DNA of 23,955 nucleotides, taken from Bacteroides sp. (GTDB lineage Bacteria > Bacteroidota > Bacteroidia > Bacteroidales > Bacteroidaceae). The translations under genes and the position numbers were made by a program. The stretch is taken from contig JASLIW010000108.1 of NCBI GenBank assembly GCA_030152865.1, forward strand, positions 1-23,955. The letters are read 5' to 3'. The notes below the pieces were generated by a model that worked only from the letters and a program-made list of their open reading frames with translations, made no database searches and had not been told where the DNA came from. Below are positions 16,147-23,707 of this stretch, piece after piece (positions within the stretch are counted from its first letter, which is position 1; every line of letters starts with the position of its first letter).

Positions 16147-16947
16147 ATGTCTCCATTAACTACAATTCAACAAGTGGATTTTAGCAAATCGGAACAATAT
16201 ACATTATCCATCCGTATTAATACGGATGGATTTTCTTTTTCTATATTCGACCCCTCCGCTGAATCCCCCTACCTCTTTTTTGATTTAGCAATAGACCCTA
16301 GCTTACCTATTATTGCTAACTTTAAAAATCTTGTAGCCCACAATCCTTTCTTGAGTCAGCTCTACAAGAGAGTGAATATTATACTGGTCAATACTAGAAC
16401 AGTAGTGCATCCTTTAGATTTATTCTCACCCGACATAAAAGAGCGCTTATATCAGTTCGGACAAAGGGAGGTGAAGACCAACTCACAAATAGCGTATAAT
16501 ATACTGGAACAAAAAAAACTAGCTGTGTTATTTAGCATAAACAAGACGCTATATAACTTTCTAAATGAACACTTCCGCAATCCACACTTCTTTGCTCAAA
16601 GCACCCCACTTTTGGCTTACTATGCACAAAAAAGTAAGGAAAGAAACTGCAAAAAACTTTTTGCGCATATTGAAAATGGAAATATTCATTTATTTGCTTA
16701 TAATAAAGGCAAGCTCCTGCTGACCAACACATTTCAAGCCAAAGAGCTAAGCAACCAGGTATATTATATTCTCTATGTTTGGAAGCAAATAAACCTTTCA
16801 CAGCAGGAGGATGAGCTACTCTTAGCTGGACAAGTAAGTAGCTCGGACCAACTAGTAGAAATCTTGAGGAAATACATTGCATCAGTATCTATCCTCCAAG
16901 ATCAAAGATATATCGATTTAAAGGCAATAAATTTATGCGAGTTATAA
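16147..16947 (+). CDS. DUF3822 family protein, possible actin-like (PilM-type) fold
   Basis: A Bacteroidota family of unknown function usually next to rsmD. The frame is open from a TTG at 16126, but I choose the ATG at 16147 (266 residues) as the better start. Pattern seen: a beta hairpin YTLSIRINTDGFSFSIFD at residues 18-35; a strand-rich section with INIILVN-like segments; a second hairpin KLFAHIENGNIHLFAYNKG near 170-188; then DELLLAGQ at 222-229 followed by a helix. Two similar hairpins plus a late hydrophobic strand ending in Gly is how ASKHA (actin/PilM) proteins look. That fold is my inference. It overlaps the rsmD start by 13 bases, so translation is coupled. Confidence 0.85.
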   Translation: MSPLTTIQQVDFSKSEQYTLSIRINTDGFSFSIFDPSAESPYLFFDLAIDPSLPIIANFKNLVAHNPFLSQLYKRVNIILVNTRTVVHPLDLFSPDIKERLYQFGQREVKTNSQIAYNILEQKKLAVLFSINKTLYNFLNEHFRNPHFFAQSTPLLAYYAQKSKERNCKKLFAHIENGNIHLFAYNKGKLLLTNTFQAKELSNQVYYILYVWKQINLSQQEDELLLAGQVSSSDQLVEILRKYIASVSILQDQRYIDLKAINLCEL

Positions 16948-17492
16948 GTGGTATTTATAAAAGACGAATGTTTACTATCCCCAAGACGTTCAAGGCAAGA
17001 CCGACAACAGACTTTGCCAAGGAAAACTTATTCAATGTACTAGTAAACAACTATATAGACTTTGAGGGGGAAAAGATAATGGCTCTTGATCTATTTGCAG
17101 GTACTGGAGGTATCAGTATTGAACTCATATCAAGAGGCTGCAAACAGGTTGTAAGTGTAGAAAAAGATAAGAAACACTTAGACTTCATTAAAAAGATAAT
17201 GGCTGAGGTCAAAACAGACAAATCAATTCCTATCAAAGGTGATGCTTTCCAGTTCATCAAAAGTAGCCACCAACAGTTCGACTTTATTTTTGCTGATCCT
17301 CCCTACGATTTACTACATATGGAAAAGGTGCCAGAACTTATCTTTCAACATCAATTACTGAAAGAGGGAGGTATTTTAGTATTTGAACACGGAAAAAACC
17401 ATGACTACACAACACATCCTAATTTTATAGACCACAGAGCTTATGGAAGTGTTAATTTTTCATTTTTCAGACAAACTCAAGACGCTCTATAA
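16935..17492 (+). CDS. rsmD: 16S rRNA (guanine-N2)-methyltransferase
   Basis: Methylates G966 (E. coli numbering) of 16S rRNA using S-adenosylmethionine. It has 185 residues, the normal size. Start MRVISGIYKRR and RPTTDFAKENLFNVL are typical; motif I is ALDLFAGTGGISIEL; motif IV is the catalytic DPPY at 121-124, of the N2-guanine and N6-adenine methyltransferase type. Its start lies inside the end of the DUF3822 gene (13 bases shared), and its stop shares 6 bases with the stop of the opposite cardiolipin synthase gene. Confidence 0.95.
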   Translation: MRVISGIYKRRMFTIPKTFKARPTTDFAKENLFNVLVNNYIDFEGEKIMALDLFAGTGGISIELISRGCKQVVSVEKDKKHLDFIKKIMAEVKTDKSIPIKGDAFQFIKSSHQQFDFIFADPPYDLLHMEKVPELIFQHQLLKEGGILVFEHGKNHDYTTHPNFIDHRAYGSVNFSFFRQTQDAL

Positions 17493-18923
17493 GAGGGGAG
17501 AAAGAACACGTACAGCTGACTCCAGTACACGAACACGTAAGGGACGTTTAACCCAGTTTTTATAGAACACCTCCTGACAGTCTCTCTGGTCTTTGATAAA
17601 GGCTTTTCTTAAGGTAACAGCACTCTCCTTACCATAAATAAAAGCATTCACTTCAAAGTTGTGTTCAAAACTTCTAAAGTCAATATTCGTTGTTCCTACA
17701 CTAGACAATTGATCATCTGAGACAAAGGTCTTGGCATGAAGAAAGCCTTTGGTATAAAAATATACTTTGACCCCAGCACGCAGCATGTCTTCTACATAAG
17801 ACCGTGAACCCAGGTGGGTTAACTTGCTATCTGCCTGCTCGGGTAGCATAATACGCACATCTACACCAGCTAGTGCAGCAGTCTTTAAAGCAGTTTGGAC
17901 AGGCTCTGTAGGTAGAAAATAGGGCGTTTGAATGTAAAAGTATTCTCGCGCCTGACCTATGGCTAAGACGATCCCCTGCATAATATCTCGCCAGGGACCA
18001 ATAGGCTCACTAGTCACAATCTGACAGAGAGCGTGTCCCACAGCATCGATACGAGGAAAAAACTTATCGGAAGAAAGCAGGGTATGATCAACAAAATACC
18101 AATCCACTAAAAAGGCTGTTTGCAAACCATGTACCGCTTTTCCCTCGATCAGTACATGAGAATCCCTCCAACATCCCCAATCTACTCCCTTAACATAACG
18201 TGAAGCAATATTAATGCCTCCTACGAAGCCCACCCGCCCATCAATAACAATGATTTTACGGTGATTACGGTAGTTTACTTTGCTAGTAAATAAAGGAAAA
18301 CGTACTTTAAGGAAGGCCCGTACCTCGATGCCTTGATAGCGCATTTCATCGAAAAACTTACTCTTTACACTCCAGCATCCTACATCATCATAGATTACAC
18401 GGATCTTGACTCCCTCTCGAGCTTTATCAATCAAGACATCACGGAGTAAATGCCCCAAGGCATCATCTTCAAAGATGTAGTAGTTAATATGAATGTGTTC
18501 CTTGGCTTGGTAGATTTCACGAATCAGTCGGTGAAACTTCTCATAACCATCTGTAAAGAGTGTTACTCGATTTCCTTCATAAGGAAAAGCTTGGTTGGTA
18601 CGCTTAAATAAAGATATTAGACTTTTATAACGCTCTGGAAGTACAATATCTTCTTGAGCCAAGTACTGAGCTCTGGGCTTTTGGAGGAGACTACTGTAGC
18701 TCTTTTTATTAATAATACGCTCCCTTCGCTGGTCTTGACCAAAGAAGAAGTAAATAATCAAACCAAAAAAAGGAATAAAAATCAAAACCAATAGCCAAGC
18801 TATCGTCTTGAGAGGGTTGCGATTATCTAGAATAACCACAATAATCGTACTCAAAACAACGATGAAGTAGAGTAGTTTAAATAATACTCCAGCTAAGCCA
18901 GTTAATAGCAAACTCCAATCCAT
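17487..18923 (-). CDS. cls: Cardiolipin synthase (phospholipase D family)
   Basis: Condenses two phosphatidylglycerol molecules to cardiolipin in the inner membrane. At 478 residues it has the standard layout: two N-terminal membrane helices (about residues 5-60, with the PLDc_N type segment LDNRNPLKTIAWLLVLIF in part), then two PLD domains. The first HKD motif is H221-x-K223-x4-D228 (HRKIIVID) followed by GFVGGIN; the second is H396-x-K398-x4-D403 (HAKTFVSD) followed by SSVGTTNIDFRSF. Both catalytic sites are complete. It ends tail to tail with rsmD, the stops overlapping. It probably has its own promoter in the 72-base gap after the outer membrane protein gene. Confidence 0.96.
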   Translation of the reverse strand: MDWSLLLTGLAGVLFKLLYFIVVLSTIIVVILDNRNPLKTIAWLLVLIFIPFFGLIIYFFFGQDQRRERIINKKSYSSLLQKPRAQYLAQEDIVLPERYKSLISLFKRTNQAFPYEGNRVTLFTDGYEKFHRLIREIYQAKEHIHINYYIFEDDALGHLLRDVLIDKAREGVKIRVIYDDVGCWSVKSKFFDEMRYQGIEVRAFLKVRFPLFTSKVNYRNHRKIIVIDGRVGFVGGINIASRYVKGVDWGCWRDSHVLIEGKAVHGLQTAFLVDWYFVDHTLLSSDKFFPRIDAVGHALCQIVTSEPIGPWRDIMQGIVLAIGQAREYFYIQTPYFLPTEPVQTALKTAALAGVDVRIMLPEQADSKLTHLGSRSYVEDMLRAGVKVYFYTKGFLHAKTFVSDDQLSSVGTTNIDFRSFEHNFEVNAFIYGKESAVTLRKAFIKDQRDCQEVFYKNWVKRPLRVRVLESAVRVLSPLL

Positions 18924-18945
18924 ACTAATCCTTAGGTGACTGACA

Positions 18946-18953
18946 CAAATGTA
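18946..18953 (-). promoter_or_regulatory. Putative -7 element for cls
   Basis: Minus-strand TACATTTG (18953 to 18946) matches TAnnTTTG, 22 bases before the cls ATG. It suggests that cls is not simply read through from the gene upstream. Confidence 0.45.
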
Positions 18954-18995
18954 GTTAAAAATAAGGTTCTTTGAAAGGAGTCTATGCTACAATGC

Positions 18996-21803
18996 TTAGT
19001 GCATCATGTGCATACGTCCTCCTCCTCTTCTTCCTCTCCCCCTATTCATTTCTGTACCTTTGCCTCCGCCAAAGGTATTTAACTTATAAACAAAATGAAC
19101 CATGAAAAAGTTAGTGATTTCTTCGTATTGGATATCTTGACTCATACTCGCTGTAATGGAACGTGAAAGATTGCTGCGCTGCTTGAGTATATCAAAAACC
19201 TGAAAGCTAATGGTAGCCTGTTTCTGCTTTAAGAAGTCTTTAGAAATCTGAGCATTCCAAATAAACTCATTCCGATCTAAACCTTGACTATAGCCTTTTT
19301 TCATAGCATAAGATCCATCTGAAGAGATACTCAAATCCCAAGGTAACTGGATATTCGTATTTAAGCCAAAGTCGTAATCAAATGTTTCCCGATTCACCTG
19401 AGGCTGTAATGTATTTTTTACCTTCGAATAATCTATCGCAGCTGTAATACCTGCTTCAAACCAGTCATTCCGATAATTGAAATCGAGACGCTCACTCAAG
19501 CCTAAATTGCGCGTTTTGTTTTTACTAGCTTCTTTTTCAGCATCTTGCGATAAGTATCCAACATTATTAACATACCTGACTCCAGAATTTGAAGAGAGGG
19601 TAAATTTCTTATTCTTGAAGGGGGTTGTAAAGTTGACAAAACCTCGCAAGTTCCAGTTTCCATTTATATTTTCAGGGCGGCTAACCTTACCTCCTGTCTC
19701 TGGATCATAGGTCACGCGAGAACTCACACTATTGAGTGTGTTTTGAAAGAAAAAGTGAGCACTCAAACTACGTTGTGACTTCGGGTAATAACCTCTATAC
19801 ATAGCCATGAGGTAGTTGGTATAGGAGGGTTTAAGTCCTGGATTACCCTCTCTGATGTTTAAGGGGTTGGTAATATCTCGAATAGGGAGTAAATCCATCA
19901 TATTGGGCTGACGTGTATTTCCTCTGTACATTACGCGTAGGAAACTCTGCTTATCAAACTGATACCTAAAATCAAAAGTAGGGGTATAATTGACTACCGA
20001 ACGCACAGTATCTACCAAGTGATCGCCTTGTTCGTACTCTAGCTTGTTACGCTGAGGCTGAAGGGCAAAACCAATATTGAGTCGATACTTCTCTCGTATG
20101 GTATTCAGGTTGAGGCTGATCTCCTGATTGTCGTAATAGTTTCGAGCAAATTTGCTCAAGTCTGGGTCTAGAAAATCATCCAAACTTGCACCCGCTACAT
20201 ATCCATCTAGGTTATAACTCCTACGGTTGGATTTATTGTAGGTGTGTCCATAGCTATATCCAATCTGCAAGAATTGTTGCTTAAAAATAGGCTCAGAATA
20301 AGTAGCCTTTATGCGGTAAGTATAATTATCGTTATCGTTTCTGGTCAATAGATCCCTGATGTCTTTTTTACCCGTTTTGAAATACTCGATTTCTGAATAA
20401 TCCGTACCACTATTATCACTACTACCATAGCTGTAGTTCATATTGACAAATATATTGCGCCCCTTCTCACTCAGACGACGGTGAAAAGTGGCAGTCGTAC
20501 CAAAGCTAAGGCTCTTGCCGCTATTATGAGCTTCACTCAAACGACTGTTTATCGCTTGATTCTGATCGATCATCTCTTGCCAACTATCAAAGTTGTCCAC
20601 ATCTCCACTCATAGACTCTCCTTTGGAGTGAGCCCGAGTTTGGCCGTAGTTAATCCAAGGGAAAAACATGATGTAGGTAAGCGTATCAGGCTTCCACTCC
20701 AAACGAAAGTCAGAGTTAAACTGTTTATTGTTATTTATACTACTAGATAGGCCCCTAGAGAAAGTAGAGGCATCTTGTAAAAAGGTCTCGGAGTTGGTCT
20801 TTGAGTTAATCTCATTTTCATTGTCCGAAATATTGACATTACCCCCAATCTCGAACTTGGGTCGAGTAAAGCTTAAATTCACACCCCCACTCTTACGCTC
20901 ATTCATTCCGTTATTGCGAGACCATCTGCGACGCGAACCTACAGAGGCATCTCTTACATTATTAAAATTGAACACACCACTCAATTGATCTCCATCCCAA
21001 AATCGATTGAGCATCCCCTTAGCTGTATAGCGATCTTCGTTTCCTATACCTAGATCCGCATTACCAAACCACCCCTTGTTCATTCCTTTCTTTACACTCA
21101 AATCGATGACTGTTTCATCGTTACCATCATCTATCCCTGTAATACGAGCTTGATCACTCTTTTTATTGTATGATTTTACTTTGTCTACGATATCAACAGG
21201 CAGGTTTTTCATAGCTACATCGGGGTCTTGGGCAAAGAACTCCTTTCCGTCAACTAATATCTTAGACACCTCCTGCCCATTAATGGTTATCTTGCCCTCT
21301 TCATCAACTTGGGCTCCTGGAAGTTTTCGGATCAGCTCTTCCAACATCGCGTTTTTAGACACACGATAGGCAGAGGTATTAAACATCACCGTATCTTGTA
21401 CAACCGTAACTTGAGGAGCCTCAGCCGTAACAACAGCTTCGGAGAGAAGAATGGCATCAGAAACAAGATTTAACCTACCCACTGAGGTTTTTTCTCTCAG
21501 TTGATTGCGATTAATGCGATGATAAAGGGTTTTATAGCCGATATAGGAAATTTTGAGCACATAGTTGGCTGGAGCCAGATTACTAAGCTTAAACTGCCCA
21601 TTGGCCTCTGAGGTAGTACCCGTTACAAAGACACTGTCGGGCAGCGCCAACAGCTGTATAGTAGCCCGCTCTACCCCTTCTTTGTACTCTGGATCAAATA
21701 TCGTACCTTGAATTTCAATACGCTCTTTTTTTTGAGCAAAAAGAGTTGGAGACAAGATTAAGGAAAAAAATAATACTAATAGGTATTTATTGTGCACAGT
21801 CAT
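18996..21803 (-). CDS. Outer membrane beta-barrel protein (CarboxypepD_reg-like, plug, TonB-receptor-like)
   Basis: A large outer membrane protein. The frame opens at a GTG (21848) and has ATGs at 21833 and 21803; I prefer 21803 (935 residues) since it gives a clean signal peptide, MTVHNKYLL then a hydrophobic core and TLFA before Q24. Next come a carboxypeptidase-regulatory-like beta domain (about 29-105, with GQFKLSNLAPANYVLKISYI), a plug-like domain (about 128-220, with LVDGKEFFAQDPDVAMKNLP) and a long beta-barrel region of alternating aromatic strands, of the OMP_b-brl_3 type. No SusD partner lies beside it, so it is not a SusCD glycan importer. The C-terminus is an Arg/Gly-rich tail ending in Met-His residues. 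Ligand unknown. Confidence 0.92.
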   Translation of the reverse strand: MTVHNKYLLVLFFSLILSPTLFAQKKERIEIQGTIFDPEYKEGVERATIQLLALPDSVFVTGTTSEANGQFKLSNLAPANYVLKISYIGYKTLYHRINRNQLREKTSVGRLNLVSDAILLSEAVVTAEAPQVTVVQDTVMFNTSAYRVSKNAMLEELIRKLPGAQVDEEGKITINGQEVSKILVDGKEFFAQDPDVAMKNLPVDIVDKVKSYNKKSDQARITGIDDGNDETVIDLSVKKGMNKGWFGNADLGIGNEDRYTAKGMLNRFWDGDQLSGVFNFNNVRDASVGSRRRWSRNNGMNERKSGGVNLSFTRPKFEIGGNVNISDNENEINSKTNSETFLQDASTFSRGLSSSINNNKQFNSDFRLEWKPDTLTYIMFFPWINYGQTRAHSKGESMSGDVDNFDSWQEMIDQNQAINSRLSEAHNSGKSLSFGTTATFHRRLSEKGRNIFVNMNYSYGSSDNSGTDYSEIEYFKTGKKDIRDLLTRNDNDNYTYRIKATYSEPIFKQQFLQIGYSYGHTYNKSNRRSYNLDGYVAGASLDDFLDPDLSKFARNYYDNQEISLNLNTIREKYRLNIGFALQPQRNKLEYEQGDHLVDTVRSVVNYTPTFDFRYQFDKQSFLRVMYRGNTRQPNMMDLLPIRDITNPLNIREGNPGLKPSYTNYLMAMYRGYYPKSQRSLSAHFFFQNTLNSVSSRVTYDPETGGKVSRPENINGNWNLRGFVNFTTPFKNKKFTLSSNSGVRYVNNVGYLSQDAEKEASKNKTRNLGLSERLDFNYRNDWFEAGITAAIDYSKVKNTLQPQVNRETFDYDFGLNTNIQLPWDLSISSDGSYAMKKGYSQGLDRNEFIWNAQISKDFLKQKQATISFQVFDILKQRSNLSRSITASMSQDIQYEEITNFFMVHFVYKLNTFGGGKGTEMNRGRGRRGGGRMHMMH

Positions 21804-21881
21804 TCGCTTAAAGTTTCGTAAATAAGTAGTCATGAGTATATAAGACACCTATTCAGCCAAAAGGTTTAATTGTAGCGAATT

Positions 21882-22265
21882 TTATTTACGCATAATGGTA
21901 AAGTACTCAAAAAAGATGTTGATAAATATCAGGAAGGTTAAAAAGGAAGAACTATCTACGTAACTGACATCTTGTACCATCACATAGTAGAACATCTCAA
22001 CCGTAAAGTAGATTAAAGTTGTAAATAAGCCATACTGCACAGATCTGCTCCGATACTTCTCTACTTGCTCATCCTCTCCATTACGCTTAGCAAAGAACAA
22101 GACGACAGCTCCTATCATTAAGAAAAGCTTGATGCTTATTTTTGTCACTAATAAGTTATCATCAGTTATTAGGCCTAAGAACCAAGCGATGAATGGTGAG
22201 ACCAAGACTAGGCCAATAAATGTATAAGCTAGCCTTCGACAGAAACGAGGAAATAGAGCCTTCAT
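21882..22265 (-). CDS. Small hypothetical four-helix membrane protein
   Basis: A 127-residue protein that I cannot name. Four hydrophobic segments are visible at about residues 13-31 (AYTFIGLVLVSPFIAWFLG), 42-60 (IKLFLMIGAVVLFFA), 74-93 (YGLFTTLIYFTVEMFYYVMV) and 102-122 (SFLTFLIFINIFFEYFTI). A charged loop (KRNGEDEQVEKYRSRS) lies between the second and third helices and is probably cytoplasmic. It precedes the outer membrane protein gene by 78 bases on the same strand and may be co-transcribed with it. The continuous hydrophobic pattern and normal start make a real gene likely. Confidence 0.75.
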   Translation of the reverse strand: MKALFPRFCRRLAYTFIGLVLVSPFIAWFLGLITDDNLLVTKISIKLFLMIGAVVLFFAKRNGEDEQVEKYRSRSVQYGLFTTLIYFTVEMFYYVMVQDVSYVDSSSFLTFLIFINIFFEYFTIMRK

Positions 22266-22386
22266 AGTTTGCGAGTTTAGTAACTAAGAATCCTGTATGC
22301 TTAGTTGTATTTACATCTAAATTAACAAAATAAGTTCTTCTAATCTATATTTCAAACTATATTTTTCATTCCCTGCTGGATTCTTC

Positions 22387-22394
22387 TATCTTTG
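22387..22394 (+). promoter_or_regulatory. Putative -7 element for aroB
   Basis: TATCTTTG at 22387-22394 matches TAnnTTTG. Transcription would begin near 22401, downstream of the TTG at 22392 that could extend the frame, so the ATG at 22419 must be the start if this promoter is right. Confidence 0.5.
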
Positions 22395-22418
22395 CTTGAA
22401 AGACTAGACAGTAAACAC

Positions 22419-23489
22419 ATGAAAAATCAAGCAATAATTATAAGCGAGTTCTTGGAGAAAGACCTCAGCCAAGCTATTAACCAAATAAACCCAGATCGAA
22501 TATTTGTTCTGACTGACTCACAAACTCACCAGCACTGCTTACCCAAACTTCGGGAAATGGAGTGCCTTCAAGATGCAAATTTCAGTTCTGTTCCCTGCGG
22601 TGACGAAAACAAGACTGTGCAGTCGCTCATGTTTGTGTGGAAAAACCTAAGCGCTTTAGGAGCTTCGCGCAGATCCTTACTAATTAATTTGGGCGGTGGC
22701 GTAATTACTGATTTGGGTGGTTTTGCAGCCTCCACCTTTAAGCGTGGAATGTCTTGCATAAACATCCCTACAACTCTTCTCGCCATGGTCGATGCCTCCT
22801 TAGGTGGGAAAACAGGTATTAACTTCAATGGGTATAAGAATGAGGTGGGTGCTTTCTATGAAGCAGATACTGTGCTGATTCACCTACCTTTTTTAGACAC
22901 GCTAGATAAGGAAAACAAACTATCTGGCTATGCAGAGATGCTTAAGCATGGCTTAATATACCCTATAGCTCACTATGACGAGCTGTTACAGTTTGAGTTT
23001 GATCAGACAACAGATTGGCAGCAGCTTGCTCTACTGGTCGAAGAATCAATAGCCGTTAAGCATTATTATGTGAGTCAAGATCCACATGAAAAGGGGCTCC
23101 GCAAAATTTTAAACTTAGGACACACCATAGGACATGCCTTTGAAAGCTTTGCACTAGCTAGCAAAAAGCCTGTACACCACGGTTATGCCATTGCTTGGGG
23201 CTTAATTTGTGAGCTCTATATCGCTCACAAACAGTGTGGCTTTCCAAAGGAAGACTTAAAGGACCTAATTGACTTGATTAAAGAACGCTACGGTGTTTTT
23301 GAAATCACATGCAAAAACTACGACCGCCTCTATGAGTATGTATTACACGATAAGAAGAATACAAAAGGGACAGGTATTGTGAGTATGCCCCTTCTCAAAA
23401 AAAGAGGAGAAGCCTCACTAGATGAGACCATTGAAAAGGAGCTAATTTACGAAAGCTTTGATTTCTACCGTGATTTTATGGGTATCTAG
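22419..23489 (+). CDS. aroB: 3-dehydroquinate synthase
   Basis: Second step of the shikimate pathway: converts DAHP to 3-dehydroquinate, with NAD and a divalent metal. From the ATG at 22419 it has 356 residues, the usual length; the upstream TTG at 22392 lies inside the promoter. Motifs: the NAD-binding LGGGVITDLGGFAASTFKRG, then IPTTLLAMVDASLGGKTGIN, SGYAEMLKHG with metal-ligand Glu173, LNLGHTIGHAFES (His235/His239) and HHGYAIAWG with His254. All expected metal and substrate residues are there. It stands alone, divergent from the small membrane protein gene and upstream of tRNA-Pro. Confidence 0.97.
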   Translation: MKNQAIIISEFLEKDLSQAINQINPDRIFVLTDSQTHQHCLPKLREMECLQDANFSSVPCGDENKTVQSLMFVWKNLSALGASRRSLLINLGGGVITDLGGFAASTFKRGMSCINIPTTLLAMVDASLGGKTGINFNGYKNEVGAFYEADTVLIHLPFLDTLDKENKLSGYAEMLKHGLIYPIAHYDELLQFEFDQTTDWQQLALLVEESIAVKHYYVSQDPHEKGLRKILNLGHTIGHAFESFALASKKPVHHGYAIAWGLICELYIAHKQCGFPKEDLKDLIDLIKERYGVFEITCKNYDRLYEYVLHDKKNTKGTGIVSMPLLKKRGEASLDETIEKELIYESFDFYRDFMGI

Positions 23490-23532
23490 GAGCTCTAATC
23501 TTATGCTACGTGAGTTTTCTTAGCCAAATATT

Positions 23533-23563
23533 TTTGTTTGTCTCGAAGAAAAGATTAAATTTG
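23533..23563 (+). promoter_or_regulatory. Promoter of tRNA-Pro
   Basis: TTTG (23533-23536) and TAAATTTG (23556-23563) match both the -33 and -7 consensus elements with the ideal 19-base spacing. It is the best promoter match in the window. The tRNA begins 24 bases after the -7 element. Confidence 0.75.
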
Positions 23564-23586
23564 CACACGTTAAACGCTAATAAAAG

Positions 23587-23664
23587 CGGGGTGTGGCTCA
23601 GCCCGGTTAGAGTGCACGTCTGGGGGGCGTGAGGTCGCTGGTTCGAATCCAGTCACCCCGACCA
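23587..23664 (+). tRNA. tRNA-Pro (anticodon GGG)
   Basis: A full cloverleaf: acceptor CGGGGTG pairs perfectly with CACCCCG; the C1-G72 pair and A73 are proline identity features. The anticodon arm CACGT-CTGGGGG-GCGTG puts GGG at 34-36, reading the proline codon CCC (and CCU by wobble). The variable loop is AGGTC and the T arm is GCTGG-TTCGAAT-CCAGT. The mature body ends at 23661 and CCA (23662-23664) is encoded, unlike in tRNA-Arg. Confidence 0.97.
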
Positions 23665-23674
23665 ATTAACAATC

Positions 23675-23707
23675 AAGCAGTTACAAGGTTTTGTAACTGC
23701 TTTTTTT
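23675..23707 (+). terminator. Intrinsic terminator after tRNA-Pro
   Basis: A perfect 12-bp stem (AAGCAGTTACAA at 23675-23686 with TTGTAACTGCTT at 23691-23702), a GGTT loop and a run of seven T residues (23701-23707). Confidence 0.92.

Noticed and set aside
16532..16882. 116-codon frame antisense to the DUF3822 gene
   Set aside because: A shadow frame rich in Cys and Ser with no recognisable domain; the DUF3822 gene is better supported.
21804..21848. Longer starts (GTG 21848, ATG 21833) for the outer membrane protein
   Set aside because: They add a stretch before an otherwise standard signal peptide; ATG 21833 stays possible, GTG 21848 is unlikely.
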